Positions 7,488 through 17,235 are shown, counted from the stretch's first letter. The stretch: DNA of 64,000 nt from DATLFA01 sp035525225 (GCA_035525225.1 DATLFA010000050.1:1-64000), one strand, 5' to 3'. A program made the numbers and translations. The notes: a model not told the origin generated them from the sequence alone.

Positions 7488-9656
7488 ATGAGACTGCTCG
7501 ACGAACCGAACGACCTGACCGCGATCGACGAGATCTCGCCGCGCGAGGGACTGCTCTCGCGCATCGGTCGCGGCGCAGCGCGCCGGCCGCGCCGCGTGCT
7601 GTCGTTCTGGGTGGTCATCATCGTCGCCGCCGCTCCGCTGGCGTTGACGCTGACTTCGGCGCTGTCGGGCGCGGGGTGGGAAGCCCAAGGTTCGACTGCG
7701 CAAGCGGTGCGAGACGAACTGCGCCGCGACTTCCCTCAGCTGGGCGCGGAGGCAGCCATCGTCGTCTACCGGCAGAACGAACCCATCGCAGAGAGCTCCG
7801 TCGGCCTCGCGGCGTTGGTCGAAGCGCTGTCAGGTTCCACCGGCACCACCAGCGTCGTCGATCCCCGTCTCGCGCCCGCCGCGTCCGGCCTCATTGCACC
7901 AGACGGTCGCACCGCGCTGGTGCCGGTCGGGCTCGAGGCGTCTGCAGACGCCGATCTGCCGGAATCGGCTGGCCTGGTGATGGCGACCGTGGACAAGGTC
8001 CGACTCCCGGAGGGTGCCACTGCTGACACCACCGGCGAATGGGCGGTGTGGCATGACTTCAACGCAGAGAACGAGAAGGCGCTGCACCGGGCCGAACTGC
8101 TCGCTGCGCTTCCGACGATGCTCCTGCTGTTCGTGGCGTTCGGTTCCGCGCTCGCGGCCGGCGTGCCCTTGCTGCTCGCATTGTCCGGCATCGCGGTTGC
8201 CTTCGCCGCGCTGCACCTCGGCACGAACGTGACGCCGATGTCGGTGTGGTCGATGAACTTCTCGATGATGATCGGTCTCGCGGTCGGCATCGACTACAGC
8301 CTGTTCATCGTGTCGCGCTATCGCGAGGAACGAGCCGCGGGTCGTGAGCCACTCGATGCGGTGGCAAGCACTCTGGCTACTGCGGGCAAGGCGGTGTTCC
8401 TGTCGGCGTTGACCGTCGTGTTGTCACTTGCCGCGGTGCTCTTCGTGCCGGTGATGGTGTTCCGATCGATGGCGATCGGGATGATCCTGTCGGTTGTCGC
8501 AACTGCGGCGGCGTCGCTCACCTTGCTCCCCGCGATACTCGTCGCGATGGGAGACCGTGTCCTTCGCACGCGACAGTCCGTCAATCCCGACATCGCGGCC
8601 GAGGGGCGCTGGACCCGGTGGACTGCGAGAGCGATGCGCCGGCCCGGCATCACGCTGGCGACCGGCTTGGGGATCTTGTTCCTGCTGGCTGCACCGTCAC
8701 TCGGCATGAGTCTCGGCATGCCAGGGGCCCGCGTGGTCGACGCCGGCGCGCAGAGCCGCGATGGATACGACATCGTCGTCGAAGCGTTCGGTCCCGGCGC
8801 CCCCGCTCCCCTCTACATCACCACGCCGGCCGCGGACGCGGCGCGTGTCCTCGAGCTCGTGCGCGCGGACGCGGGTGTCGTGGCAGCTTCGATCGTCTCC
8901 GACGAGGCGGCCAACGGACGCACCGTTGTGCGCGCTACACCGGCCACCGCAGTCGATGACCGGGCAACGGCCGACCTCGTATCTCGCCTTCGCGCCGTCA
9001 TGCGGACCGAGGTGCCTACCGCGCTCGTGGGTGGGCCCGGCGCGCAGAACCACGACCTGACCAACGCGCTGACCGGAACCGCACCGCTCACCGTTGGCGC
9101 CATCATGCTCGTAGCGTTCCTGTTGCTGCTTGTCGTTTTCCGCAGCATCTTCATCGCGGTGGCGTCAGTGCTACTGAACCTCATCGGAGTCGCGGCCAGC
9201 TTCGGGTTCGCCACCCTCGTGTTCCAGCACGGGTACGGTGCGTCGTTGTTGGGTATCGAGAACCAGGGCTTTGTCGATGCGTGGGCTCCGCTGTTCTTCT
9301 TCGCGCTGCTCTTCGGTCTGTCGATGGACTACCAGCTCTTCCTTCTCGCCGCGATCAAGGAACGGCGCGATGCGACCGGAAACGCGCGCCTTGCCGTGAC
9401 CGAGGGCGTTGCGCGCACCGGCCGGCCGATCACCAACGCCGCGCTGATCATGATCGTGGTCTTCGTCGCTTTCGGAGTGACCGGCCCCATTCCCCCGACC
9501 GAACTCGGCGTGACACTTGCTGTGGCGGTGTTGCTAGACGCCACCGTCATTCGCATGATGCTCGTACCGGCGCTGCTCGGCTTCCTCGGCGAACGTGCCT
9601 GGTGGCTGCCCGCGACACTCGACCGGCGGCTGCCGCACGTGACCTTTTCCCACTGA
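7488..9656 (+). CDS. MMPL-family (RND) transporter
   Basis: A 722-residue polytopic membrane protein with the two-fold MMPL/RND architecture. TM1 is at about 37-58, with an extracytoplasmic loop to about 195 and five helices to about 350. TM7 is at about 385, a second loop runs to about 530, and the final helices end at about 700. The proton-relay segments GLAVGIDYSLFIVSRYREE and GLSMDYQLFLLAAIKER are the family signatures. It is the first structural gene after the cstR-type repressor, with GTGGAG as ribosome binding site. MMPL proteins export lipids, pigments or drugs. Its presence in a sulfur-response operon is unusual, and its substrate is unknown. Confidence 0.88.
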   Translation: MRLLDEPNDLTAIDEISPREGLLSRIGRGAARRPRRVLSFWVVIIVAAAPLALTLTSALSGAGWEAQGSTAQAVRDELRRDFPQLGAEAAIVVYRQNEPIAESSVGLAALVEALSGSTGTTSVVDPRLAPAASGLIAPDGRTALVPVGLEASADADLPESAGLVMATVDKVRLPEGATADTTGEWAVWHDFNAENEKALHRAELLAALPTMLLLFVAFGSALAAGVPLLLALSGIAVAFAALHLGTNVTPMSVWSMNFSMMIGLAVGIDYSLFIVSRYREERAAGREPLDAVASTLATAGKAVFLSALTVVLSLAAVLFVPVMVFRSMAIGMILSVVATAAASLTLLPAILVAMGDRVLRTRQSVNPDIAAEGRWTRWTARAMRRPGITLATGLGILFLLAAPSLGMSLGMPGARVVDAGAQSRDGYDIVVEAFGPGAPAPLYITTPAADAARVLELVRADAGVVAASIVSDEAANGRTVVRATPATAVDDRATADLVSRLRAVMRTEVPTALVGGPGAQNHDLTNALTGTAPLTVGAIMLVAFLLLLVVFRSIFIAVASVLLNLIGVAASFGFATLVFQHGYGASLLGIENQGFVDAWAPLFFFALLFGLSMDYQLFLLAAIKERRDATGNARLAVTEGVARTGRPITNAALIMIVVFVAFGVTGPIPPTELGVTLAVAVLLDATVIRMMLVPALLGFLGERAWWLPATLDRRLPHVTFSH

Positions 9657-9685
9657 CCCTGACCGAAACCAAAGAGGAGCACGTC

Positions 9686-11083
9686 ATGTTCTTCCATCAA
9701 TACCAACTCGGGTGCCTGTCGCTCTACAGCTACCTCATCGCCGACGAGACGACCGGCCGCGCGGTCGTCATCGATCCGCAGCGCGACATCGCGGGCTATC
9801 TCGCTGATGCAGAGCAGCACGGATTCACCATCGAGCGCGTCATCGAGACGCACTTCCATGCCGACTTCCTGTCGGGCCATCTCGAGCTCGCGGCGGCGAC
9901 CGGAGCGGTGGTCTCGTACGGCGACATCGCGGTCGCCGACTTCCCGATCGAGCCCCTCGCGCACGGTCAACGGCTGTCACTCGGAGAGGTCACGCTCGAG
10001 ATTCGCCACACTCCCGGCCACACACCCGAGTCGATCTCGATCGTGATTTTCGAGGCGCCCGACTCGCATCCGTGGGGAGTGCTCACCGGCGACACGCTCT
10101 TCATCGGCGATGTCGGTCGGCCCGATCTCCTGACGTCCGTCGGTCGCAGTGCCGACAGCCTCGCACGCGACCTGCATCGCTCCCTCTACGAACAGCTGCT
10201 CACGCTTCCCGACGCCACACGCGTGTTCCCTGCCCACGGCGCCGGATCCGCGTGCGGCAAACAACTCTCGACCGCCTCGGAATCGACGATCGGCCAACAG
10301 CGCGCCACCAACTACGCACTGCAACCGATGAGCGAAGACGGGTTTGTCACCGCGGTAACCGAAGGCCAGACGGTGGCACCGCTGTACTTCGCGTTCGCCG
10401 CAGACGCGAACCGTCGCGAGCGCGAATTGCTCGACGACCACGAGCCGCCCCGAATCCTCGGCGTCGCCGATGCGTTGGATCTCGCGGCGCGCGGCGCGGT
10501 GCTACTCGACACCCGCAGCCCCGAGTCGTTCGCTTCGGGTCACCTGCGCGGTTCGGTCAACGTGGGACTCGACGGGCGTTTCGCCGAATACGCCGGCGAC
10601 GTCCTGCGCCCCGGACAAGAAGTCGTACTTCTCGGCCACGCCGGCACTGGCACCGAAGCAAAGGTTCGCCTTGCCCGCATCGGCTTCGATGCCGTCGTCG
10701 GCGAAGTGCCCAACATCGAAGGAGCGTTGTCCGAACATCCAGCGCTCGCGGACGCCGCGAGCAGACTCACCGCGGCCGATATCGCGGATTGGATGCGCGA
10801 GGACCCCACGTTGCAGATCGTCGATGTCCGCAATCCCGGTGAGACCGCGGCAGGCACAATTCCCGGCGCGCACAATCTCCCGCTCGCGTCGCTGATCAAT
10901 CAACTCGACGCGCTCGACCCGCGCCGCCCGACCATCGTCTATTGCGCCGGCGGCTACCGTTCGTCGATCGGGGCATCGACGCTACGCGCCAACGGGTTCA
11001 CCACCGTCGCGGACCTCGTCGGCGGCTACGGGGCGTGGAGCGGCGCCGGCGAAACGTGCGCCCTTCCCGTCAACCCCCGATAA
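9686..11083 (+). CDS. CstB-like persulfide dioxygenase-rhodanese fusion
   Basis: A 465-residue three-domain protein. Residues 1-250 are a metallo-beta-lactamase fold of the ETHE1/persulfide dioxygenase type (THFHAD with H56 and H58; H112; D136 in TGDTLFIGDVGRPD; H184), expected to oxidise persulfide to sulfite at mononuclear Fe(II). Residues about 255-340 are a rhodanese domain lacking its Cys (GHAGTG at the active loop). Residues about 363-455 are a second rhodanese with C420 in YCAGGYRSS. This order matches Staphylococcus CstB, which converts persulfides to thiosulfate. The ATG at 9686 is preceded by GAGGAG. It lies 29 nt after the MMPL gene and upstream of tauE. Confidence 0.88.
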   Translation: MFFHQYQLGCLSLYSYLIADETTGRAVVIDPQRDIAGYLADAEQHGFTIERVIETHFHADFLSGHLELAAATGAVVSYGDIAVADFPIEPLAHGQRLSLGEVTLEIRHTPGHTPESISIVIFEAPDSHPWGVLTGDTLFIGDVGRPDLLTSVGRSADSLARDLHRSLYEQLLTLPDATRVFPAHGAGSACGKQLSTASESTIGQQRATNYALQPMSEDGFVTAVTEGQTVAPLYFAFAADANRRERELLDDHEPPRILGVADALDLAARGAVLLDTRSPESFASGHLRGSVNVGLDGRFAEYAGDVLRPGQEVVLLGHAGTGTEAKVRLARIGFDAVVGEVPNIEGALSEHPALADAASRLTAADIADWMREDPTLQIVDVRNPGETAAGTIPGAHNLPLASLINQLDALDPRRPTIVYCAGGYRSSIGASTLRANGFTTVADLVGGYGAWSGAGETCALPVNPR

Positions 11084-11116
11084 GCGACCGACCAAGCTCC
11101 ACCGAATCGACTCTCC

Positions 11117-11950
11117 GTGCGCGCGTTCCTTGCATCACCGATCGGGTTTCTCATCGGGCTGTCTCTCGGCGCGCTCGGCGGCGGCGGATCGATCCTCGCG
11201 GTCCCCGCGCTCGTGTATGCCGCGGGCCAAGACCCGAAGGGCGCCACCGCGACGAGCCTGTTCGTCGTCGGCTCGGCGTCACTCGTCGGTCTCGTTCCGC
11301 ACTGGCGCGCGGGCCGCGTGCGCCTCGGGACGGGTGTGACCTTCGGGATCGTCGGGATCGGCGGCAGCCTGCTCGGCACTGCGCTCAATCGGCGCGTCGA
11401 TCCCGACCTACTGCTGTTGGGCTTCAGTGGCCTCGTCGTCCTCGCGGCCTGGCGCATGATCGTCGGTTGCCCGACGTGTACCCAGGCCGGCGAACGGGCC
11501 GCCCTCGCTCGTCCGAGCGCCGCCGCCAATCGCACCGGCACCGTGACGTTGCACGGCGTCGCCGCGCTCGATCTGCGCACCGTACTCACCGTGCTCGCGG
11601 CGGGTACGGCCGTCGGTTTTCTCACCGGGCTCTTCGGTGTGGGCGGTGGGTTCGTGATCGTGCCCGCGCTCACGCTCGCCCTCAAGCTGCCGATGCCGCA
11701 GGCGATCGGCACCTCGCTCCTGGTGATCGCCATCAATTCCGCCGTCGCCCTCACGAGTCGGCTGGCCACCACCAGCATCGACTGGCAGATCACCGCGCCC
11801 TTCACCGTCTCCGCCATTGCCGGTGTGCTGGTGGGCGGTCGACTCAGCGCCGGCCTCGATCCGAAGCGCAGCTTGAGAGCGTTCGCCGGACTCCTCGTCG
11901 CGGTCGCCGTGTACACCGCGATCAGCGCCACCGTCGGCCTCGTCGATTGA
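11117..11950 (+). CDS. TauE/SafE-family sulfite/anion exporter
   Basis: A 277-residue membrane protein with two homologous halves, each starting with a Gly-rich helix (GLSLGALGGGGSILAVPAL; GLFGVGGGFVIVPALTLAL) as in TauE/SafE exporters of sulfite and organosulfur anions. A cytoplasmic loop between the halves carries CPTC. The GTG start at 11117 lies 33 nt after the CstB-like gene. Co-location with persulfide oxidation genes fits export of sulfite or thiosulfate, as proposed for TauE in cst operons. It is the last gene of the operon. Confidence 0.88.
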   Translation: MRAFLASPIGFLIGLSLGALGGGGSILAVPALVYAAGQDPKGATATSLFVVGSASLVGLVPHWRAGRVRLGTGVTFGIVGIGGSLLGTALNRRVDPDLLLLGFSGLVVLAAWRMIVGCPTCTQAGERAALARPSAAANRTGTVTLHGVAALDLRTVLTVLAAGTAVGFLTGLFGVGGGFVIVPALTLALKLPMPQAIGTSLLVIAINSAVALTSRLATTSIDWQITAPFTVSAIAGVLVGGRLSAGLDPKRSLRAFAGLLVAVAVYTAISATVGLVD

Positions 11951-11983
11951 ACTGAAGGGGACCGCGACATCCCGGTCGGCCAG

Positions 11984-12010
11984 ATGAGAGTTGTCTCATG
12001 AGTCTCTCAT
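11984..12010. terminator. Hairpin between convergent tauE and P-type ATPase genes
   Basis: ATGAGAG and CTCTCAT can pair as a 7-bp stem; an alternative 6-bp stem, ATGAGA/TCTCAT, has a 4-nt loop. The site lies in the 101-bp gap between two convergent stop codons and has no T-tract, so it is only a candidate bidirectional terminator. Confidence 0.4.
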
Positions 12011-12051
12011 GGGGCTCTCACGCTGCTCCCATCGACGTGTCCGTGCGCTAT

Positions 12052-14403
12052 CTACGGGTCGGGTTGGTGCCATCGCTGGGCGATTCGGCTGCCGAGTTCG
12101 AGGAGGGGCCAGGCGGCCACGACGAACGCCGCGGCCAATGCGTAGGCCCATGCGGCGGTCTTCGGTAGCTCGAATAGATCGCGGCTCCATGGCATCAGGA
12201 AGGCGAGTGCGAACAGCACCACCATGCCGCTCAGCAGTACGAGGCGAACATGGGTCATCGGGCGGGCGACGCGGTAGAGGTGCATCAGCGCGACCGAACC
12301 GGCGACGAGCACGGCCACGGTGCGGGCGCGGTCGCTGTCGATGCTGTCGTCGAGTTGGGCAATGGCGAACACGCTCATCGTGGCGCCGGCGATGACGATG
12401 CCGGCTGGAACCGCCTTGCCCAACACACGGCGAAGAAAGCCTTCGCTCACGCGTTGATCGTTGGGTTCGAGCGCGAGGAAGAAGGCCGGCACACCGATGG
12501 TGAACCAGCTGAGGATCGAGAGGTGAATGGGTCTCAGCGGGTACGCGAACGCAAACACCCCGGTGAGCACCGAGAGGATGATCGAGTAGGTGGTCTTGGC
12601 GATGAACAGGCTGGCAACCCGTTCGATGTTGTTGATGACTCGACGTCCCTCGGCCACAACCGCGGGCATGGCGGAGAAGTTGGAATCCATCAGCACCAAC
12701 TGCGCCACACCCCGGCTGGCTTCGCTGCCCGAGGCCATAGCAACGCCACAGTCGCTGTCCTTCAGCGCGAGCACATCGTTCACACCGTCGCCGGTCATGG
12801 CGACGGTGTGCCCGTGTGCTTGCAACGCCTTGACCATGGCCCGTTTCTGGTGAGGAGTCACTCGACCGAACACAGTGCCGTTCTCGATGGCATCGGCGAA
12901 GGCCTCACTGTCGTCGGCGGGCAATGTGGTGGCGTTGACGTTGTTTTCCCAGCCGGCCAGACCGGCGCGACGAGCCACCGCTCCGACCGTGACGTTGTTG
13001 TCGCCGCTGATCACTTTCACCGTGACGCCTTGGTCAGCGAAGTACTGCAGCGTGGCAGGCGCGTCGCTGCGCACAATGTCTTCGAGCAGGACCAGCGCCA
13101 CCGGCTTCACCGGCGGCAGATCTCCCCCTTGGCCATCGGTGAATGGCGTCGCGCTCGTTGCCAATACCAACACGCGCTGACCCTGCGCGGCGTGCGCCTC
13201 GACTTGTTCACTCAACGCGCCGGTGTAGGCCGTGGCGAGTACGTTCTCAGGTGCACCGAGCACCCAAGTCCCGTTGCCGGCGAAGGTCATTCCACTCCAT
13301 TTGCGCGCCGACGAGAACGGCACGCGCCCGGTGACCGACCACGTGCTCGGTTCGACGAAGTAGTGGCTGAGCGCCCGCGATGTCGCATTCGGGTCGGGGT
13401 CGAGGTGCGCCAACGCCGCCAATGCGGCCTCGATCGTGCCGGGATCCGCACCATCGAGGGGCTCCACCTGTGACAGGGCCATCACGCCCTCCGTTATGGT
13501 GCCGGTCTTGTCGGCACACAGCACGTCCACACGGGCGAGCACCTCGATGGCCGGGAGTTCTTGCACCAGACAGCGCTGGCGGGCGAGGCGTACCACGCCG
13601 ACAGCGAACGCCATGCTGGTGAGCAACACGAGGCCCTCGGGCACCATGCCCACCAAGCCGGCAACGGTGCTGATGACGCTTTGCCGCCACCCTTCGTCGC
13701 GGCGGAAGAACTGGCTGCTGGCGAGCAGCAGCCCCACAGGGATGATGAGGTAGCCCACCGTCGTGACGATTCGGTTGATGTCGTTACGCAACGGTGAGTT
13801 CACCAAGGTGAATCGACGGGCCTCCTCGGCCAGTTTCACCGCATAGTTCTCCGCGCCCACTTTCGTCACCAACATGCGGCCCGTGCCTGCAACGACTGCG
13901 CTGCCACTGAGCACACCGTCGCCTTCGACCTTCACCACCGGGTCGGCTTCGCCGGTGAGCAGCGACTCGTCGATCTCGAGGTTCTCGCAGGTGAGGATGG
14001 TCCCGTCGGCTACCACCTGTGCGCCCCCGCGCAACTCGGCCACATCGTCGAGCACCAGTTCATGCACCTGCAACTCGACCACCACGCCGTCGCGCACCGC
14101 GTGGGCCCGGGGGGCGTTCACCACACTGAGCTGGTCGAGCACCCGCTTCGCCCGCAGTTCCTGCACCACGCCGATAATGCTGTTGGCAATGATCACCCCA
14201 CCGAACAACGCATCTTTCGGACTGCCCGCGGCAATGACCATCGCCGCGAGCACGCCGATGACCGCGTTGATCGGCGTGATCACGTTGGCCCTGATGATCT
14301 GGCCGATCGTTCGAGTGGGTGCCGACGGAATCGCGTTGTCGAGACCGCGAGCTACCCGGTCAGCCACCTCAGCAGCGGTGAGGCCAGTGGTGGGGTCGGT
14401 CAT
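12052..14403 (-). CDS. ctpE: P-type cation-transporting ATPase, CtpE-like
   Basis: A 783-residue P-type ATPase. It shows the actuator motif LTGEAD (about 149), the membrane motif MVPEGLVLLTS (about 253), the phosphorylation site D298 in CADKTGTITEG, and the hinge GDGVNDVLALKDSDCGVAMASG. Its N-terminus (GLTAAEVADRVARG) and overall sequence closely resemble mycobacterial CtpE, reported as a calcium importer. It lacks heavy-metal-binding N-terminal domains, so it is not a copper or zinc type. I preferred the ATG at 14403 to one at 14472, because the shorter protein begins as CtpE does. It is convergent with tauE and divergent from dedA. Confidence 0.88.
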   Translation of the reverse strand: MTDPTTGLTAAEVADRVARGLDNAIPSAPTRTIGQIIRANVITPINAVIGVLAAMVIAAGSPKDALFGGVIIANSIIGVVQELRAKRVLDQLSVVNAPRAHAVRDGVVVELQVHELVLDDVAELRGGAQVVADGTILTCENLEIDESLLTGEADPVVKVEGDGVLSGSAVVAGTGRMLVTKVGAENYAVKLAEEARRFTLVNSPLRNDINRIVTTVGYLIIPVGLLLASSQFFRRDEGWRQSVISTVAGLVGMVPEGLVLLTSMAFAVGVVRLARQRCLVQELPAIEVLARVDVLCADKTGTITEGVMALSQVEPLDGADPGTIEAALAALAHLDPDPNATSRALSHYFVEPSTWSVTGRVPFSSARKWSGMTFAGNGTWVLGAPENVLATAYTGALSEQVEAHAAQGQRVLVLATSATPFTDGQGGDLPPVKPVALVLLEDIVRSDAPATLQYFADQGVTVKVISGDNNVTVGAVARRAGLAGWENNVNATTLPADDSEAFADAIENGTVFGRVTPHQKRAMVKALQAHGHTVAMTGDGVNDVLALKDSDCGVAMASGSEASRGVAQLVLMDSNFSAMPAVVAEGRRVINNIERVASLFIAKTTYSIILSVLTGVFAFAYPLRPIHLSILSWFTIGVPAFFLALEPNDQRVSEGFLRRVLGKAVPAGIVIAGATMSVFAIAQLDDSIDSDRARTVAVLVAGSVALMHLYRVARPMTHVRLVLLSGMVVLFALAFLMPWSRDLFELPKTAAWAYALAAAFVVAAWPLLELGSRIAQRWHQPDP

Positions 14404-14564
14404 GCGCAGGGTCACGGCGGGGGGACCGTACCGCGAGAAGGGCTGCGCGCAGGACTCAGGGGCGTCGCGCACGTCGTTGGTCTGTGTCCACGCTGTTGGT
14501 ACCGTTATTCATCTGAAAGCAGGCTGTCGGCTCCACACACAGCCCATTCCGATCGGACGTTCGA

Positions 14565-15287
14565 GTGATCGTAGCCGGGTTGTCAGACTTCATCGTCGGT
14601 GACCTGACCGACTGGGTCGTAGGTGTGATCGAAGCTCTCGACTACCTCGGCGTGGCGCTGCTGGTAGCCCTCGAGAGCTTCTTCCCTCCGATCCCCTCCG
14701 AAGTGGTATTGCCCGCTGCCGGCTTCGCCGCCGCCGAGGGTTCGGCGAACCTGTGGCTGATGGTGGCAGCCGCGACGGTCGGGTCGGTGGTCGGAGCCTG
14801 GGGGCTGTATCTCACCGCCGCGGCAATCGGCCATGCTCGGCTGCACGCCTTGACGGTGCGTTATGGCCGGTGGCTCGGCATCAAGCCTCGCGACCTCGCG
14901 AGGGCCGAAGCGTGGTTCGACGATCACTCATCGCTCGCAGTACTGGTGTGCCGGTGCATCCCGCTGATCCGATCCCTCGTGTCGATACCGGCCGGGTTCC
15001 GCCGCATGGCGCCGCTTCCATTCACGATCTACACGGCGATCGGGAGTCTGGTGTGGAACATTGCGCTGATCGGGGCCGGCTACCAACTCGGCGACAACTG
15101 GGACACCGTGGCCAACTACGTCGGCATACTGCAGTACGTGGTCGTCGCCGGCGTCGTCGGCTTCATCGCGTGGTGGGTATGGACGCGCTTCATCTCGGCG
15201 TCGCATAAGGCCCGCCGTGCAGCCGAGGCGAGCGAACTCGCCGCCGAAGAAAAAATCGCGGACCTCGTCCTCGATGCCACCGATTGA
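14565..15287 (+). CDS. DedA-family membrane protein
   Basis: A 240-residue membrane protein with the DedA/SNARE-associated signature ESFFPPIPSEVVLPAAGF, then the conserved RCIPLIRSLVSIPAGFRRM, then WNIALIGAGYQLG. About five hydrophobic segments are present. DedA proteins act in membrane homeostasis and, in some cases, in lipid-carrier flipping. The C-terminus ends in an Ala/Glu-rich cytoplasmic helix. The start is GTG at 14565. The gene ends just before the left repeat of the tRNA-associated element. Confidence 0.88.
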   Translation: MIVAGLSDFIVGDLTDWVVGVIEALDYLGVALLVALESFFPPIPSEVVLPAAGFAAAEGSANLWLMVAAATVGSVVGAWGLYLTAAAIGHARLHALTVRYGRWLGIKPRDLARAEAWFDDHSSLAVLVCRCIPLIRSLVSIPAGFRRMAPLPFTIYTAIGSLVWNIALIGAGYQLGDNWDTVANYVGILQYVVVAGVVGFIAWWVWTRFISASHKARRAAEASELAAEEKIADLVLDATD

Positions 15288-15357
15288 ACGCCCTGGGCCG
15301 GATGGCAACTTCGCTTTCTGTGACCAATTCGGCCCGATTGGGCCTGGGCTCACCCCG

Positions 15358-15383
15358 TGACCAGCGTCTATGCGGTGCGCGGG
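15358..15383. repeat. Left att-like direct repeat (distal copy)
   Basis: A 26-bp sequence differing at two positions from 17864-17889, in the same orientation. It reads as the displaced 3' end of the tRNA-Leu gene plus its original downstream flank, as expected for the distal attachment site of an integrated element. Confidence 0.72.
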
Positions 15384-15438
15384 CCTTACGTCGCATCCTG
15401 AGCGACCGCGTTGAGTGAGTGCCGCGTACCCTCCTCGT

Positions 15439-16641
15439 ATGAAGAGTCGCACGGCGATCGTTCTGGCCGCGCTGGCGTTGCTCCTAGTCGCGATCCACGG
15501 ACACGCCGATCCGCACAGAGGACTTCGGCCCGAAGAGGGCAGCCTCAACGCGGCCCGCCAACAGCTAACTGGTCAAGCTCGCTCAACGGATTTCTTGGTC
15601 GACTACGCGAGCGCGCACGCGCTCGTTCATGGCGGCGACCCTTACGGCCCCATCGCAGAGCTGACGGACGCCGCCGGGATGCGATGGGACCTCGAAGGCT
15701 CAAACACGCATCCGCCCACGGTGCTACCGCTGGTTGTGCCGTTGACCTTACTGAGCTACGACTGGGCAATCGTCGTGTGGTCCGCTGCGATGGTGATCGC
15801 GCTGATCGCGACGCTGCGCCTCGTGGGGATCCCCGCCCCGTGGGCCGTGGGCGCAGGGCTGCTACTGGCGTTCACGTTCCCCGGCGCTTACGGCATAGGA
15901 AACTTAGTGCCGTTGATCGGACTTGGCGTCGCGATCGCGTGGCGGCACCGAAACAACCCGATCTGGGCCGGCGTCGGGATCGTGTTGGCGGCAGTGCCGA
16001 AGACCTCGGGACTGCTTCTGTTCGTGCCGTTCCTCCTCGCTCAGCGGTACCGAACCGTAGTCTGGGGGGCGGTCATCTTCGCTGCGTTCGCGGTCGCACC
16101 CGCGCTCGTGGACCCGCAGATCTGGTTTCGATATTTCGACGCGGGTGCCACCGCTATGAAAGTTGTAATTGAGCGCCCAGACAACGCGTCGGTGCTACAA
16201 CTCGCCGAACGTCACGGAATCGCCGCGCCGTTGACGATGACCATGCTGGGATCGGTCACATTGATGGTCGCGGCGCGGCGGAGAGACGCATTCTGGCCCG
16301 CCGTGTGGCTGATGGTCGCAGCGCTACCGATCGCATGGATGTACTCCGCGCTCACCTTGGTGCCACTAGCGGCGGTGCGCGTCCGCAGGCGCGATCCACT
16401 CGCCAGGCCCGCAGTCATCGGCGCCGCCGCAGTCATGATTCTCAGCCCACCCCTCGGGCAGACCCCCACAATCACCTACTCCATCGTAGTCCTCCTCGCA
16501 CTAGCCGCGCTGACTGCTGGTTCCAATGACACTGACGGACTCTGGCTCCCAACGGCAGAGCGGTCGGACTCCGAACCACGTCGTCTTCGCCTTACGTCGC
16601 CGAGCACCACACCCGATCCGCTCACCAAACCAATCGGCTGA
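15439..16641 (+). CDS. GT87-type (DUF2029) membrane glycosyltransferase
   Basis: A 400-residue polytopic membrane protein resembling the GT-C mannosyltransferase-like family GT87/DUF2029. It has an N-terminal signal-anchor helix, then a loop with DYASAHALVHGGDPYGP, the typical placement of an acidic catalytic-site segment, then about nine hydrophobic helices. Such enzymes use polyprenyl-phosphate sugars outside the membrane. The ATG at 15439 is chosen. The gene lies inside the tRNA-Leu element and uses TTA leucine codons, which are very rare in this GC-rich window, so recent acquisition is likely. The acceptor is unknown. Confidence 0.68.
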   Translation: MKSRTAIVLAALALLLVAIHGHADPHRGLRPEEGSLNAARQQLTGQARSTDFLVDYASAHALVHGGDPYGPIAELTDAAGMRWDLEGSNTHPPTVLPLVVPLTLLSYDWAIVVWSAAMVIALIATLRLVGIPAPWAVGAGLLLAFTFPGAYGIGNLVPLIGLGVAIAWRHRNNPIWAGVGIVLAAVPKTSGLLLFVPFLLAQRYRTVVWGAVIFAAFAVAPALVDPQIWFRYFDAGATAMKVVIERPDNASVLQLAERHGIAAPLTMTMLGSVTLMVAARRRDAFWPAVWLMVAALPIAWMYSALTLVPLAAVRVRRRDPLARPAVIGAAAVMILSPPLGQTPTITYSIVVLLALAALTAGSNDTDGLWLPTAERSDSEPRRLRLTSPSTTPDPLTKPIG

Positions 16642-16859
16642 TCGCGAGTACGCGGCCGAAGGCCCGATCGACGCGGATGTGGACGGACCACGAGTTGCCC
16701 CATCAGCGGGCGCCCAGGAGCTGCGAATGTCGTGCTTCGCGACTTTCATGTCGTCAGCCGATGCGCGCAGCCGCGCACGACGAGATGCGAGAGGGTGAGT
16801 CCGAGGCCCACGACATCGACGAGTTCACGGCGGCCGCCTTGCGATCGCCTCGTGCACGT

Positions 16860-17178
16860 CAGCGAGAACACGATTGCTCGTTGGCCGACTTGGCAGGATG
16901 GCGACTTCGTATTCGACATCGAGGGTGGGTTCATCCACCCTGAGGCAATCAGCAAGCGCTTCGATCGCCGCGTTCGGCACTATCGAGTGCCGATCATCTC
17001 TCTGCACGCGTTGCGTCATACCTGGGCGACACCTGCCCTGCGGGCGGGCGTACATCCGAAGGTGGTGCAAGAGCGTGTCGGTCACTCCACGGTCGCGATC
17101 ACTCTCGAGATCTATAGCCACGTCACCGAAGGCCTCGGTCGCGACGCTGCGGATCGGGTCGCGTCACTCTTCAACTGA
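16860..17178 (+). pseudogene. Tyrosine recombinase (phage integrase) C-terminal remnant
   Basis: Only the last third of a tyrosine integrase is left. HALRHTWATPALRAGVHPKV carries the His-x-x-Arg pair, and VGHSTVAITLEIYSHV carries the second His and the nucleophilic Tyr. Integrases of this type are usually 350-400 residues. The core-binding domain and the first catalytic Arg are missing, and the sequence upstream in this frame (from 16732) does not look like an integrase. It lies within the repeat-bounded element at tRNA-Leu. Confidence 0.82.
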
Positions 17179-17235
17179 CGTAACAACGGCGTTCGGCCCA
17201 AGTTCGGGACAAGCAGAAGTGCCACACTTGAATCG

